From an uncultured Dysosmobacter sp. (GTDB taxonomy: Bacteria > Bacillota > Clostridia > Oscillospirales > Oscillospiraceae), in contig CAKUBJ010000028.1 in the NCBI GenBank assembly GCA_934636905.1, forward strand, positions 1 through 21,566: a DNA stretch of 21,566 nt. The letters run 5' to 3'. Shown here in pieces: positions 12,871 to 20,306 of the stretch (within the stretch, counting starts at the first letter, position 1; every line of letters begins with the position of its first letter). Below the pieces are notes generated by a model. That model was not told the DNA's origin, ran no database searches, and worked only from the letters and a program-made list of their open reading frames with translations. Position numbers and translations under genes: made by a program.

Positions 12871-15042
12871 TCAATAGCGTCCCGTCCAGTCGCTCATCAG
12901 CAGCACCGGCAGCGTCCACAGCAGCAGGAACACGCTCAGGGACAGGGGCGTCAGCAGGTCGAATTTCTGTAGGGACACCAGATAGGCCGTCAGCAGGACG
13001 CCGGCGGCGCTGCCTATCATGGAAAGCCAGGAGGCCCGGCGCACGGCCGTCCGCAGGCGGCGGCTTCCCACCACCGCCTCGGCATAGGGCAGCAGCCCCT
13101 CCCGCAGCAGCAGTGCCCGGGGAAGTCCCCGATCCTCCTCTGCCTCGCTGAGTGCCACCCGGCCGGTGAGATCCGGGAACTCCACCTTCAGCCGCTTCTG
13201 GAATTTCCGCTTCAGCAGTGCCGGCGTGATGTTGGGATCCCGCACCGCCAGAATCGGCATAATCCGGCTGCGGCGCATCATCCGCAGGGCGTAGTCCACG
13301 CTTTCCGCCGCCTCGTATTTTACGGCGAATACCGCCGCCAGCTGGTGGTCGATGGCCAGAAAAACGCCGGTTTTCAGGTTGATATTGCCGGGAAGGCGGA
13401 CGCTCTGCTTCCGCATGAAGGACGCCGTCCCCAGCAGGACGGACTCCCCGTGGATGGTGCAGCCGAAGCCGCCCTGTTCGTAAAAGCTCAAATCTCCGGC
13501 GGTTTCCCGGGGCGCTCCCTCCCCTACCGCCAGTGCGTCAAAGACCCGTTCCAGCCCGCAGCCGGCTTCATGGGCGATGGCCGCGGCATAGGCGGAGGCC
13601 TTCCCCAGTTCCTCGCCGTAGACCTTCACGCCGTTGAGGCGGATGGTTCCCGGGGGGAACAGGTCGCTGTCCGTGAGAATCAGGCTGCGGCGCTTCCCAA
13701 TCCGGTTGGCGCCGTCCCAGCCGGCCACGGCGCAGCCGCTCTTCTGCTGCCGCCGGGTCAGCCGCGCCCAGGGAAGCCCCCAGCACAGCGGCAGGGAAAA
13801 GGTGGCGCCTGCCGTCAGGGTGGCAGACCAGTTCAGCAGGAAATCCGACCCACGGCCGGCTCCCAGAGAGGTCAGCCCCGCAAACACCAGAGACGCCATC
13901 AGAATCAGGGGCAGGAACACCGTCTGAAGCCGGAGGGCATAGTCGTTCCGGCGGGCCGTTGTGTAAAAGCCCCGGAGACTGCCTCGCTGCTTACAGGCAC
14001 CCCGCCCGGTTTCCGTCACCAGATAGGGGGGATGGTCGTCCAGAGAGGCTGTGCGGAAGCTGTCGCTGTCCCCCCGGCTCTCCCGGCTGATGCCCAGCTG
14101 GGCAAAAAACAGTGCCGCCGACACCGCCGGGGCGTAGGGTGCCGCCGCCGTGCGTCCCGCGTGGAACAGGCACAGCAGGCAGTCCGCCGCCGACACCGGC
14201 ACCGCAAGGGAAATCAGCAGGGCGCCGGTGCAGCAGCCCTCCCGCAGCCGCCGGAAGCCATAGAGGGGCACCTGACGGCACAGCACCAGATTCACCAGCA
14301 GCAGTGCCAGCACCGCCACGCACTGCAATTCCCCGTCCCCCGTCCAGTAGGGGATGCTTATGCCGTACTGCTCCGCCGCAGAAACGGCCAGCGGCAGCAG
14401 CGCCGCAAAAAATGCCGCCGCCAGCGGACGGCTCTGGCTGCGGCAGTCCTCCCGGCACGCCGCAGCCTCCTCGGCCAGTTCCGGCTCCTCCCCGATGGTA
14501 TCCGCTTCCGTCACCGGCTTCGGAGGCGGCGGTGCCTCCGCCGGGTCGTAAAACCGCTCCGTATCCTCCTGCTGCCGCTTCCGGGAAAACAGTCCCCGCT
14601 TCGGCTTCAGCAGCGGCTCCCTGTGTTCCTCCATGACGGCACCCACCGTGGTGCCCACCAGTTCCTCAAGGCTCAGGAAACGGGATTCCTCCGGCTCTTC
14701 TTCCGGAGGTTCTTCCGCCGTATCCGGCTCCGGCGCATCCTCCGGTTCCTCTTCTTCGGCTCGCGCCTTTGCGGCGGCCTTCATCCGCCGGTGCCAGAGG
14801 GTGCCCGCCGTCGGAGGAGCCGCTTCCGGCTCCTCTTCCCTGCCGTCCGGCGCCGCCGCACCGGCTTCCTTCGGCGGTGCCGGCGTCTCCGGCTCCACCT
14901 CCTGCTCCACCTCTTCCATGATTTTCTGCTGGCGGCTGCTGCCGTATTCCGCAAGGATTTCCTCCAGCGTGTAGTCCTCTTCCGAGGCAGGGACATCCCA
15001 AGACTCTGCGCCGTCTATTCTGTTTTCCCGTTGATTCGACAC
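12871..15042 (-). CDS. Degenerate P-type ATPase-like membrane protein with acidic N-terminal tail
   Basis: A 723-residue protein. Residues 1-190 are low-complexity, rich in Glu, Pro and Ala. About six hydrophobic helices follow (200-440), then a soluble part with P-type ATPase layout, then two C-terminal helices. Where the DKTGTLT phosphorylation motif belongs the protein has TDSDLFPPG (around 457-465). The N-domain signature survives as GESVLLGTASFMRKQ. The TGDN motif has become VRDPN, and GDGxNDxPAL is absent. ATP-driven transport is therefore unlikely, and I infer a pseudo-enzyme with a scaffold or regulatory role. The start is the GTG at 15042, preceded by GAGGG; it lies 22 nt after the rlmB stop, whereas ATG starts farther upstream would overlap rlmB. 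Probably co-transcribed with rlmB. Confidence 0.72.
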   Translation of the reverse strand: MSNQRENRIDGAESWDVPASEEDYTLEEILAEYGSSRQQKIMEEVEQEVEPETPAPPKEAGAAAPDGREEEPEAAPPTAGTLWHRRMKAAAKARAEEEEPEDAPEPDTAEEPPEEEPEESRFLSLEELVGTTVGAVMEEHREPLLKPKRGLFSRKRQQEDTERFYDPAEAPPPPKPVTEADTIGEEPELAEEAAACREDCRSQSRPLAAAFFAALLPLAVSAAEQYGISIPYWTGDGELQCVAVLALLLVNLVLCRQVPLYGFRRLREGCCTGALLISLAVPVSAADCLLCLFHAGRTAAAPYAPAVSAALFFAQLGISRESRGDSDSFRTASLDDHPPYLVTETGRGACKQRGSLRGFYTTARRNDYALRLQTVFLPLILMASLVFAGLTSLGAGRGSDFLLNWSATLTAGATFSLPLCWGLPWARLTRRQQKSGCAVAGWDGANRIGKRRSLILTDSDLFPPGTIRLNGVKVYGEELGKASAYAAAIAHEAGCGLERVFDALAVGEGAPRETAGDLSFYEQGGFGCTIHGESVLLGTASFMRKQSVRLPGNINLKTGVFLAIDHQLAAVFAVKYEAAESVDYALRMMRRSRIMPILAVRDPNITPALLKRKFQKRLKVEFPDLTGRVALSEAEEDRGLPRALLLREGLLPYAEAVVGSRRLRTAVRRASWLSMIGSAAGVLLTAYLVSLQKFDLLTPLSLSVFLLLWTLPVLLMSDWTGRY

Positions 15043-15064
15043 AGTATCCCTCTTTCGTGTTTTC

Positions 15065-15838
15065 TCAGCCCTGCATCCGCTGACGCACCGCCTCATACAG
15101 CAGAATTGCCGCCGAGGCACTGGCATTCAGGGAGTTCAGATCCCCCTTCATGGGGATACTCACCAGAAAATCGCAGGTTTCCGCAGCCAGACGGGTCATG
15201 CCGTCCCCCTCGCTGCCGATAACAATCGCCGCCGGGCCTTTCAAATCCGCGTCATACAGGCCGGTGGTGCCGTTGGCCGCCGTGCCGAATACCCACAGCC
15301 CCTGCTTCTGCAAATCCTTCAGCAGGGAGGGAATATTGGGCACCCGGGCCACCTTCATGTGGGACACCGCTCCGGCGGAGGTTTTGGCCACCACGCTGGT
15401 AAGCCCCGCGCTGCGGCGCTTGGGGATAATGACGCCGTGGGCGCCGGCGCAGTAGGCCGTCCGGATAATGGCTCCCAGATTGTGGGGATCGGAAATTTCG
15501 TCGCACACCACAATCAGCGGTTTTTCGTCTTTGGCGGCGGCGTCTGCCAGAATCTCCTCCACCGAGGCGTATTCCCGCACCGCCGTCAGGGCGATAACCC
15601 CCTGATGGGCATGGGTGCGGCTCATGGCGTCCAGCTTCCGCCGGTCAGCCTCCACCACCACCGCGCCGGCTGCCCGGGCTTTGGAGGCGATATGCCCCAG
15701 GGTTTTGTCCGTTTCCCCCTTCTGAATGAAAATCTTATCAATGCCGGTGCCTGTCCGCAGTGCCTCAATCACCGCATTGCGGCCTTCAATCAGGCCGTCG
15801 GCCTCAGCGGTCAACCGGTCTTTTTTCTCGTCTGTCAT
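15065..15838 (-). CDS. rlmB: 23S rRNA (guanosine-2'-O-)-methyltransferase RlmB family protein
   Basis: A 257-residue SpoU/TrmH-family RNA 2'-O-methyltransferase with a trefoil-knot SAM site. The N-terminal substrate-binding domain begins LIEGRNAVIEAL (16-27). Motif 1 is DPHNLGAIIRT (117-127, with the catalytic Arg), motif 2 contains VIGSEGDGM, and motif 3 is IPMKGDLNSLNASASAA. RlmB methylates G2251 in the 23S P-loop; TrmH-type relatives can differ in target, so the exact site is inferred from family resemblance. The start has GAGAGGG upstream. In many Firmicutes the gene follows cysS and mrnC, but not here: its upstream neighbour is a GNAT gene and its downstream partner the pseudo-ATPase. 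Confidence 0.9.
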   Translation of the reverse strand: MTDEKKDRLTAEADGLIEGRNAVIEALRTGTGIDKIFIQKGETDKTLGHIASKARAAGAVVVEADRRKLDAMSRTHAHQGVIALTAVREYASVEEILADAAAKDEKPLIVVCDEISDPHNLGAIIRTAYCAGAHGVIIPKRRSAGLTSVVAKTSAGAVSHMKVARVPNIPSLLKDLQKQGLWVFGTAANGTTGLYDADLKGPAAIVIGSEGDGMTRLAAETCDFLVSIPMKGDLNSLNASASAAILLYEAVRQRMQG

Positions 15839-15876
15839 AGAATAACCCTCTCAAACATGAAATCCTGATGGTTCCC

Positions 15877-15905
15877 AGTATATCACAGGGAGCCGCCGCA
15901 ATAAA
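15877..15905 (-). promoter_or_regulatory. Extended -10 promoter for rlmB
   Basis: On the minus strand TGATATACT gives an extended -10, with only a poor TTTATT at -35 spacing of 17 bp. It lies 38 bp before the rlmB start. Confidence 0.5.
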
Positions 15906-15983
15906 GATGATTTTCACAAAAAGCCACCGCCCTCAGGTCGTCGGGAATACCGCGTCCTTACGGGGACGCCGGCTGCGGAACCC

Positions 15984-16511
15984 CTACAGTGCAATCCAGT
16001 ATCGCTGGAGGATGCCGCAGGCGCTGAACTCCGGTTTCACCTCTACCTCATTCTCCAGTATGCCGCCGTTTTTTACAATGGTGCGCCGGGAGGCGTCGTT
16101 GTCCTTGCCGCAGACCAGCAGCAGCTTCTCTTCCCCGTATTCTTTGCAGACCGACAGCAATAACCGAAGCATTTCGGAAGCATATCCCTTCCGGCGTTCC
16201 GACGGCCGGACGCTGTAGCCTACGTTCCCGCCGTATTGCATCAGGAAAGGTGACAGGGGATGCCGGTAGTCCATGATGCCCACCACCTTCTCATCTGCCC
16301 TCCGGAGGGCCAGAAACACCTCCGACGGCACATAGCCCGCCCCGTATTTCCCTTTCAGCCGGTGTTCAAAGTCAATCCACTTGGAATAAGTGTCCGTGTC
16401 CTCCAGCCCGGCGCAGCCGTCAAAGCCGCTGCGGCAGGCCAGCATCTCGCTCCTGTATTCCATGACCTGCGTCTCATGGATGGCGGCAGGCCTGACCAGC
16501 TTCAGTTCCAT
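15984..16511 (-). CDS. GNAT family N-acetyltransferase
   Basis: A 175-residue GNAT protein. Motif A (97-114) is VGYSVRPSERRKGYASEM, with the acetyl-CoA pyrophosphate-binding loop R-R-K-G-Y-A. Motif B (about 137-150) is DNDASRRTIVKNGG, typical of the RimJ/RimL-like branch that acetylates small molecules or N-termini. The substrate is not predictable. The start at 16511 has GGAGGG upstream. It appears to stand alone, with a possible promoter at 16553-16581; 145 bp separate it from rlmB downstream and no good terminator is seen there. Confidence 0.88.
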   Translation of the reverse strand: MELKLVRPAAIHETQVMEYRSEMLACRSGFDGCAGLEDTDTYSKWIDFEHRLKGKYGAGYVPSEVFLALRRADEKVVGIMDYRHPLSPFLMQYGGNVGYSVRPSERRKGYASEMLRLLLSVCKEYGEEKLLLVCGKDNDASRRTIVKNGGILENEVEVKPEFSACGILQRYWIAL

Positions 16512-16552
16512 GGTTCCCTCCGTAAGCGCCGCTTCGCGGCTTGTCTGCCTCC

Positions 16553-16581
16553 AGCTTATCACACGGCGGAGGAAACCGCAA
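16553..16581 (-). promoter_or_regulatory. Possible promoter for the GNAT gene
   Basis: On the minus strand TTGCGG and TAAGCT are 17 bp apart, with a TG extending the -10. The match is moderate. The rest of the 309-bp gap (16512-16820) holds only the plus-strand terminator hairpin at 16685-16718 and no credible gene. Confidence 0.4.
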
Positions 16582-16684
16582 GGGCAGCCCGCATATCTGC
16601 CGCCGCCTTATTATCGAAGGGCACCGAGCAGTGCCGGATCAACAGCCGCAGAGCTGCCCGGAGAAGCCGGCAGGAAAACGCGAA

Positions 16685-16718
16685 GCAGCCGCACGGAATC
16701 CCGTGCGGCTGCGTTTTT
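16685..16718 (+). terminator. Plus-strand intrinsic terminator with no matching gene
   Basis: A perfect 12-bp stem GCAGCCGCACGG with loop AATC is followed on the plus strand by G and five T. On the minus strand the tail is TTCGCGTTTTCC, a much poorer tract. All annotated genes nearby are on the minus strand, so the orientation suggests a plus-strand transcript or a bidirectional terminator for the XRE gene that ends about 100 bp away. Confidence 0.7.
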
Positions 16719-16820
16719 CAGACAGGCTTATAACCGGCGGCGCACTCCCTGAGAGAACTGCGCCGCTGCCCCGCAGATACCGGTCAGGAATCATGGCTCC
16801 CGGAAAGCGGTTCCGGGGCT

Positions 16821-18092
16821 TCAGCCGAAGTTCCAATGGGAAATGTCCGTGTCGGCAGTGTAGAGATCCGGGAAAACGAGGGACTGGCCGCTGCTGTCCG
16901 GTGTCAGAGGCCAATCACCGGGGCAGATGTTTTTCCGGCCGTATTCATCGGTAAAGACTGCGGCATATTCCAGCAAATCCCCGTCGGCCAGCGGAACGGA
17001 CAGCGGATCCAGCCGGTAATACTCGGCGGTTTCATCATAGCCGGAATAGCTGGTCTGTTCATCCGGAGAGATGGGCTGCGCCCAGGCAATCAGCCGCTTG
17101 TTTTTGAAAAATCCCACCTGGGTGGAAACCGCCTCCGCCCGGGGAATGAACACGTTGTCCGACTCCGGATTCTTCATCATCAGGAGAAATTCCATAGGTT
17201 CCGGCAGGGTCAGGGTGCCGTTTTCCAATTCGGCACGCCCCTGAATATCCGCATTCTCAAACAGCAATGCTTCCGGCAGGGAACCGGAATACAGGCCGGT
17301 AAGGGTTTGCAGGGGCTGGGTCTGGCGGGTGCCGTCCGGCAGGACGAACACCACGGAGACGGCAATGTCGTCCGTCAGTTCGCAGGTCAGTTCCGCGGAG
17401 AACTTCTCGCTGATGGGCTGGCCGTTCTGATCCAGCACAGGCCGGACGGTTTCCATGGCGGCGCCATGGCCGTTGTCCGCAGAAAATTCCGCGTACATTC
17501 CCTCCACAAAGGTTTTGGGGACGGCGCAGACGGAGAAGGTCACGGCATTGGCTTTCAAATCACAGGATGCAATCCGGACATCGGAATCGGTAACCAGACT
17601 GCCCTGCTGGCGGAGAATTTCCTCCACCTGCCCGGAAATGCTGGATACCTGACCGGACACGCTGCGTTCCATCTGGTTAATCCGATTGTAAACGCCGTCA
17701 AACCGCTGTCCAATCAGTCTGACGGAACTGTAAGCGGCGCACAGAATGGTCAGCGCCGCCAGCACATAGGGCCACTTCTTCCGGGGCTTCCGCTCCGGCA
17801 GGGCGGCGATGTACCGCTCCGTAATTTCCTCCACCATTTTCAGCTGGGCGTCCGTCAGTTCCCCGCTGTCCGGGGCGGGAGGTGTCTCCGGGGCTTCCTC
17901 TACCCCCAGAAGCCAGCCCACCGTAACGCCGAACCGGCGGCTGAGCGCCACCAGCTTGTCGATTTCCGGCAGGGCGGCGTCGGATTCCCACTTATAAATG
18001 GACTGCCGGGAAACACCAAGCTCCGCCCCCAGCGCCTCCTGAGAGAGGCCGGCTTCCTTCCGCTTCCGGGCAATCCGCTGGCCTGTGGTCAT
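16821..18092 (-). CDS. Membrane-anchored XRE-family regulator
   Basis: A 423-residue protein. Residues 3-62 form an XRE/Cro-type helix-turn-helix (LSQEALGAELGVSRQSIYKW, then LPEIDKLVALSRRFGVTVGWLLG). An acidic linker and basic KPRKKW precede one transmembrane helix at about 107-122. A Ser/Gln coiled-coil segment follows (133-165), then a roughly 255-residue extracytoplasmic region of beta-type sequence that I do not recognise. The topology puts the DNA-binding domain inside and the sensor-like domain outside, suggesting a one-component transmembrane regulator (inference). The start at 18092 has AAAGGA ten bases upstream; an ATG at 18122 lacks a site. A 19-bp perfect palindrome lies 74 bp upstream. 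The target genes are not evident. Confidence 0.83.
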   Translation of the reverse strand: MTTGQRIARKRKEAGLSQEALGAELGVSRQSIYKWESDAALPEIDKLVALSRRFGVTVGWLLGVEEAPETPPAPDSGELTDAQLKMVEEITERYIAALPERKPRKKWPYVLAALTILCAAYSSVRLIGQRFDGVYNRINQMERSVSGQVSSISGQVEEILRQQGSLVTDSDVRIASCDLKANAVTFSVCAVPKTFVEGMYAEFSADNGHGAAMETVRPVLDQNGQPISEKFSAELTCELTDDIAVSVVFVLPDGTRQTQPLQTLTGLYSGSLPEALLFENADIQGRAELENGTLTLPEPMEFLLMMKNPESDNVFIPRAEAVSTQVGFFKNKRLIAWAQPISPDEQTSYSGYDETAEYYRLDPLSVPLADGDLLEYAAVFTDEYGRKNICPGDWPLTPDSSGQSLVFPDLYTADTDISHWNFG

Positions 18093-18165
18093 AGGCGTCA
18101 CATCCTTTCGTGGAAACAGCATCGCCGAAATCGGGGGAAAAAGCCACCAACTTTCCGGAGAAAAC

Positions 18166-18184
18166 TGTAAACCGACGGTTTACA
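18166..18184. promoter_or_regulatory. Perfect 19-bp palindrome, candidate XRE operator
   Basis: TGTAAACCGACGGTTTACA has 9-bp arms around one central base, 74 bp before the XRE start codon. Length and symmetry fit a dimeric regulator site. On the minus strand it is followed by GTTTTCT, so it might also act as a weak terminator hairpin. Confidence 0.55.
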
Positions 18185-18191
18185 TGGCCTG

Positions 18192-18214
18192 AAAAACCGG
18201 GATTTTCCGGCTTT
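18192..18214 (-). terminator. Weak terminator after the CoA-transferase gene
   Basis: Starting a few bases after the stop codon, CCGG-AAAATC-CCGG with flanking A/T pairing leads into five T on the minus strand. The stem is short, so confidence is low. Confidence 0.4.
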
Positions 18215-18217
18215 GGC

Positions 18218-19486
18218 TCACCACAGCAGCATCTTCTGCGCTTCCCGTGCCAGTTCAGCCCGGAAATCGGGGTGTGCCACGGCAATCAGGTTCTCCACCC
18301 GCTGCCGGACGGAGTGCCCCCGCAGAGGGGCGATGCCGAACTCCGTTACCACATAGTCCACAATGTTCCGGGGGATGGACACGGCACTGCCCAGAGGCAG
18401 CGCCCCGCTGATGCGGGAGAGGGTACCACCTCCCGCAGTGGAAGAGAGGGCAATGACGGAGCGGCCGTTGGGGGCACTGTGGGCGCCGTAGGCAAAGTCC
18501 AGTGCGCCGCCGGTGCCGGAGTACTGGCGGCTGCCGATGGTTTCCGAGGAAACCTGCCCCAGCAGGTCTATCTGTAAGGCCGTGTTGACGGAAACCATGT
18601 TTTCGTTTTGGGCGATGGTGCCGGGATGGTTGGTATAGGCAGCAGGGCGGAACATCACCTCCGGATGCTCCCGCAGAAAGCCCAGGGCGTCCTCGTCTCC
18701 CAGTGCGAAGGTGCAAACGGTTCTGCCGGGATGCAGGCTTTTCCGGCGGTTGGTCACCGCGCCGGAACGGATCAGATTCATCATGGCGTTGCCCAGCATC
18801 TCCGTGTGAATGCCCAGATCCCGCTTGCCTGTCAGGGCGGCAGCCACGGCACCGGGGGTGCCCCCCAGACCGAATTGGACGCAGTCCCCGTCGTGAATCA
18901 GTTCCGAAACGTAGCCGCCGATGGCAGCCTCCTCCGGCGTGATCCGGGGATCGTAGGGCAGCACCGGCACCGGAGTGCCGACTTCATAGGCACAGGCCAC
19001 CCGCTCCCGGGGAATCCGCAGGGGGCTGTCGGCGCGGGGAATGGCGGGATTCACCTCCAGAATGATCCGGTCAGCCGCCGCTGCGCACTCCGGCTCCCAC
19101 TGAAGGCTGGTGGAAATGCAGTAGGTGCCGTCCGGCTCCATAGGCGGCACCGCCGCCGCGAATACCGTGGGCTTCTGCGCCTCCACCATCATCGCTCCGG
19201 TGGCATGGAGATCCGAGGGGTAGTAGGTTACCTGCTTCCGGGGATGCGCCGCCCGGGCGTGCCGCTCATAGAAGGAACTGAGCCAGTGAATCCGGTCACA
19301 GGCCTCTCCCATGATGGGGTAATCCCCCAGAACGTTGGAAGTCCAGAGGGACAGGTTGTCCACCTGAGCGGCAGCCGTGTGAAGTTCCGCGAGGAATGCC
19401 CTGGGTTCATGGAAATAGGCGGCAACGGCAATGGTGTCGCCGGGACGCAGCAGTGCCAGCGCGTCCTGAAGCGTTTGGGTGTCCAT
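18218..19486 (-). CDS. Acetyl-CoA hydrolase/transferase family protein
   Basis: A 422-residue cytoplasmic enzyme of the Cat1/Cat2 (4-hydroxybutyrate or butyryl-CoA:acetate CoA-transferase) family, which moves CoA between acyl groups through a glutamyl-CoA intermediate. The probable catalytic Glu is E229 in GIHTEMLGN. Other family motifs are ADRIILEVNPAIP (138-150), QFGLGGTPGAVA (204-215), GTGGALDF (324-331) and VTEFGIAPLRGHS near 382-394. Length is normal. The sequence does not separate a butyrate-forming enzyme from other acyl specificities. The start has AAGGAG upstream. It follows a GNAT gene by 17 nt and is probably co-transcribed with it. Confidence 0.9.
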   Translation of the reverse strand: MDTQTLQDALALLRPGDTIAVAAYFHEPRAFLAELHTAAAQVDNLSLWTSNVLGDYPIMGEACDRIHWLSSFYERHARAAHPRKQVTYYPSDLHATGAMMVEAQKPTVFAAAVPPMEPDGTYCISTSLQWEPECAAAADRIILEVNPAIPRADSPLRIPRERVACAYEVGTPVPVLPYDPRITPEEAAIGGYVSELIHDGDCVQFGLGGTPGAVAAALTGKRDLGIHTEMLGNAMMNLIRSGAVTNRRKSLHPGRTVCTFALGDEDALGFLREHPEVMFRPAAYTNHPGTIAQNENMVSVNTALQIDLLGQVSSETIGSRQYSGTGGALDFAYGAHSAPNGRSVIALSSTAGGGTLSRISGALPLGSAVSIPRNIVDYVVTEFGIAPLRGHSVRQRVENLIAVAHPDFRAELAREAQKMLLW

Positions 19487-19503
19487 GGGGTTCTCCTTGC
19501 TTG

Positions 19504-20028
19504 TTACAGTTTTTTCTCATAAAGGTTCAGAGGGCGCCGGGCATAGCCCATGAAGAACGTGTCCACGGTGCCGGCGGCTTTGTACCCCAATGCAGGGTAC
19601 ATCCGGTTGGCGGGGAGGTTCTCCACGCCGGTGTCCAGCCGCAGGACGGTTTTGCCCTGCCGCCGGGCGGTTTCCTCGGCGAAGGCTGCCATCTGCCGGG
19701 CCAGCCCCTGCCCCGCCCGGGCGGGGTCAATGGTCAGGGTGTGGATAACGGCCGCCTGCGTGTCCTCCGCCGGGATGCTCCACGCGCCGTTTTGATACTC
19801 CGGCAGCTGCCGGTCATTGAGGTTCATGCTGCCCCAGACAGTGCCGTCCTCATCGGTGCCCACATACAGCGTCCCGGCCTCGAAAATGCTGCGGGCGGTG
19901 GCGGCGGTGGGATAGGCTCCCCGCTGCCAGCCGGTATAACGGATGCCGGTGGCATCCTCGTGGTCTAAAATGGCCTCGTAAATGGCGGCGACGGCAGGGA
20001 GGTCGGATTCTCTGGCAAGACGGATCAT
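19504..20028 (-). CDS. GNAT family N-acetyltransferase (PAT/Bar-like)
   Basis: A 174-residue GNAT protein. Motif A (95-113) is IHTLTIDPARAGQGLARQM, with the acetyl-CoA loop R-A-G-Q-G-L-A. Motif B (131-149) is LDTGVENLPANRMYPALGY. The substrate is unknown. The ATG at 20028 is preceded by AGGAGG; the longer frame upstream runs through the repeat region and is not coding. It is the first gene of a two-gene unit with the CoA-transferase 17 nt downstream. Both use acetyl-CoA chemistry, but a shared pathway is not shown by the sequence. Confidence 0.88.
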   Translation of the reverse strand: MIRLARESDLPAVAAIYEAILDHEDATGIRYTGWQRGAYPTAATARSIFEAGTLYVGTDEDGTVWGSMNLNDRQLPEYQNGAWSIPAEDTQAAVIHTLTIDPARAGQGLARQMAAFAEETARRQGKTVLRLDTGVENLPANRMYPALGYKAAGTVDTFFMGYARRPLNLYEKKL

Positions 20029-20079
20029 AAAAAGTCCTCCTGTTGGGATTGTGAATTGGCAGCGATGCCGTGAAAAGCC

Positions 20080-20104
20080 GGGCGGGCGTAAAAGCGCCCG
20101 CCCG
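20080..20104. repeat. 25-nt hairpin repeat, copy 1
   Basis: A 9-bp stem with arm GGGCGGGCG and loop TAAAAG, identical over 25 nt to the copy at 20266-20290. It is followed by GAGACTG; the other copy is followed by TGAGTCTG. Confidence 0.9.
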
Positions 20105-20195
20105 AGACTGTCGATAAAGTGGTGAGTTTTCCGCGGCGGTAAGGAAGGGTGTGCGCGGGAAACCCAAGAGGGGTGTCCTGCGCCATTCAAATCTA

Positions 20196-20230
20196 CAGTT
20201 TTCAGAACTTTTGTAAAGTTCTGAAAACTG
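20196..20230. repeat. Perfect 16-bp inverted repeat
   Basis: CAGTTTTCAGAACTTT and its exact complement flank a 3-nt TGT centre. It is AT-rich and lies between the two hairpin repeats. It could be a terminator hairpin for ftsH or a regulator site; a possible -35/-10 pair (TTTACA, TAGATT) for the downstream GNAT gene overlaps it on the minus strand. Confidence 0.85.
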
Positions 20231-20233
20231 GTT

Positions 20234-20265
20234 CAGCGGGGCGAAAAGACTTTTTCGCCCCGCTG
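20234..20265 (-). terminator. Hairpin downstream of ftsH, probable terminator
   Basis: A perfect 14-bp stem CAGCGGGGCGAAAA with a 4-nt loop, immediately next to repeat copy 2. A wider pairing GGTTCAGC (20230-20237) with GCTGAACC (20298-20305) closes around this hairpin and the repeat. It lies 41 bp after the ftsH stop codon. No clean T-run follows, so termination here is inferred from position and stem strength. Confidence 0.5.
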
Positions 20266-20290
20266 GGGCGGGCGTAAAAGCGCCCGCCCG
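20266..20290. repeat. 25-nt hairpin repeat, copy 2
   Basis: Identical to the 25 nt at 20080-20104 and in the same orientation. It is the first strong hairpin after the ftsH stop codon (16 bp away) and may help end that transcript. Confidence 0.9.
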
Positions 20291-20306
20291 TGAGTCTGCT
20301 GAACCA

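Noticed and set aside
13345..15222. A 625-codon plus-strand frame antisense to the pseudo-ATPase and rlmB
   Set aside because: It is Arg/Gln/Pro-rich GC-skewed noise that crosses two genes.
20080..20290. A CRISPR array
   Set aside because: There are only two repeat units 161 bp apart, with palindromic elements rather than a uniform spacer between them.
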